This document shows positions 5,492 to 6,493 of a stretch of DNA of 6,493 bases, piece by piece. The stretch spans positions 1-6,493 of the forward strand of contig CALPPJ020000081.1 of NCBI GenBank assembly GCA_943325425.2, given 5' to 3'. Each line of letters starts with the position of its first letter. Position 1 is the first letter of the stretch. A program made the position numbers and the translations under genes. Below the pieces are notes generated by a model, which was not told the DNA's origin, did not search any database, and worked only from the letters and a program-made list of their open reading frames with translations. This stretch comes from Bifidobacterium breve. Lineage in GTDB: Bacteria; Actinomycetota; Acidimicrobiia; Acidimicrobiales; Ilumatobacteraceae.

Positions 5492-6493
5492 CTACCCTGC
5501 CGACTGGGCGGGGAAGAGTTCGCGCAAGAAATTGACGAGGAAAGAGGCCGGTTCTTGGCCTCGTGGAATGGGGACGACGAGTTGTCGGACGGCTTCTTTG
5601 TGAAGAGCCTCGCGTGACAGGCGACGTAAGCGCGCCGTTTCGCTCACTTTCAGATCAATGGGTCCGAGGCGAGCTTGGTGTGTCGCGATATTGAGTTCAT
5701 TGAGGCCGAGGCGATGACATTCGGCGCGCAGTAAGCCAACCGACAGCAATGTGTCAGCCGGAGTTGGCACTGGGCCGTAACGGTCAACCCACTCATTGCG
5801 AATATCGTCAACTTCGTCGGGGGTCGTCACCAAAGCCAGGCGTCGATAAGCCTCAAGGCGCAGTTCTTCCTTGGTGACGTAATCCTTCGGCAAGAACGCG
5901 TCGGTTGGAACATCGATACGAATTTCAGAAGGTTCGCGAACAGGTTCGCCTTTCATTTCGCCAACTGCTTCGGTGACCATCTGGCAGTACAGGTCGTAGC
6001 CAACTGCGGCGATGTGTCCGCTTTGCGATTCGCCAAGCAAGTTGCCTGCTCCACGAATTTCAAGGTCGCGCATGGCAATCTTGAAACCACTTCCGAGTTC
6101 GGTTGATTCACCAATGGTGCGCAGTCTCTCGTACGCATCTTCGGTTAGGACTTTGTCTTTAGGGTGGAATAAATAGGCATAGGCACGTTGGCCACTACGG
6201 CCGACGCGGCCGCGAAGTTGGTGCATCTGGCCAAGGCCTAACAAGTCGGCACGTTCAACGACCAAGGTGTTAACCGTTGGCATATCGATTCCGCTTTCGA
6301 TGATGGTCGTGCACACGAGCACATCAAAATTGCCTTCCCAAAAGTCAACGACAACTTGTTCAAGAGTTCCTTCGTCCATTTGGCCGTGGGCAATTGCGAC
6401 GCGAGCCTCAGGTACGAGTTCACGAAGTCGTTCAGCGCATTCTTCAATTGATTGCACGCGGTTGTGAACCCAGAAAACTTGACCCTCGCGCAA
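5492..6493 (-). CDS. mfd: Transcription-repair coupling factor Mfd, C-terminal part (5' end outside window)
   Basis: The last 333 residues of Mfd, the ATP-driven translocase that pushes RNA polymerase stalled at DNA lesions off the template and recruits UvrA for nucleotide excision repair. The fragment opens inside the second RecA-like helicase domain: GQVFWVHNRV (4-13), VAIAHGQM (32-39), motif V as TTIIESGIDMPTVNTLV (62-78), and motif VI as QMHQLRGRVGRSGQRAYAY (89-107). The RecG/Mfd-typical region with LGSGFKIAMRDLEIRGAGNLLG follows (133-154). After that comes the C-terminal TRCF domain, with IDVPTDAFLPKDYV (193-206) and RLEAYRRL (212-219). It ends at TAG (5494-5492). The first codon in the window is a Leu inside the protein, not a start. 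The polymerase-binding, UvrA-binding and first helicase domains lie beyond the right edge. No frameshift or lost motif is visible. Confidence 0.97.
   Translation of the reverse strand: MREGQVFWVHNRVQSIEECAERLRELVPEARVAIAHGQMDEGTLEQVVVDFWEGNFDVLVCTTIIESGIDMPTVNTLVVERADLLGLGQMHQLRGRVGRSGQRAYAYLFHPKDKVLTEDAYERLRTIGESTELGSGFKIAMRDLEIRGAGNLLGESQSGHIAAVGYDLYCQMVTEAVGEMKGEPVREPSEIRIDVPTDAFLPKDYVTKEELRLEAYRRLALVTTPDEVDDIRNEWVDRYGPVPTPADTLLSVGLLRAECHRLGLNELNIATHQARLGPIDLKVSETARLRRLSREALHKEAVRQLVVPIPRGQEPASFLVNFLRELFPAQSAG

Noticed and set aside
1..6493. A hidden novel system, mobile element, CRISPR array or RNA gene
   Set aside because: Almost all bases are covered by conserved co-directional genes. 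I saw no direct repeat array, transposase motif, terminal inverted repeats or tRNA-like cloverleaf. A covariance-model search for structured RNAs would be the decisive test for the short gaps.

Overview
The window carries six protein genes, all on the minus strand, so transcription runs from high to low coordinates. It looks like a bacterial chromosome from the Actinobacteria (Actinomycetota), with base composition only moderately GC-rich by eye. The gene order mfd, lipoprotein, mazG, eno, FtsB/DivIC-like follows, with a small change of order, the layout around mfd and eno in Mycobacterium (mfd, mazG, lpqU, eno, septum-formation initiator). The modest GC suggests a low-GC aquatic actinobacterium, possibly Acidimicrobiia; that placement is an inference, not a proof.

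Reading in the direction of transcription: 6493-5492 is the C-terminal third of the transcription-repair coupling factor Mfd, cut by the window edge. Five bases later, 5486-4560 encodes an exported, probably lipid-anchored SurA/PrsA-like foldase whose parvulin domain seems to lack both conserved histidines. Its stop overlaps by one base (TGATG) the start of 4560-3211, a two-domain tetrapyrrole-methylase-like plus MazG nucleotide pyrophosphohydrolase protein of the YabN type. Then come enolase (3176-1896) and a membrane-anchored DivIC/FtsB-family division protein (1824-1180). The tight spacing suggests one housekeeping transcription unit for repair, envelope folding, nucleotide-pool sanitation, glycolysis and division, although eno may have its own promoter.

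After a 92-base gap holding a 17-base inverted repeat, a possible promoter and a leader hairpin, 1087-1 encodes the first 362 residues of a molybdenum hydroxylase large subunit (CoxL/xanthine dehydrogenase superfamily). This gene starts at GTG and runs off the left edge in the middle of the active-site loop. The partial codon at the edge begins with G, which excludes the cysteine that marks form I carbon monoxide dehydrogenase. The likely function is a form II or CoxL-like molybdenum hydroxylase of unknown substrate.

Most of the window is ordinary core genome. I see no mobile element, CRISPR array, tRNA, rRNA or convincing novel system. The points worth a second look are the hydroxylase junction with its symmetric element, the His-less parvulin domain, the degenerate second MazG half, and two mutually exclusive hairpins in the eno-division gene gap. 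No gene-free stretch exceeds 300 bases.
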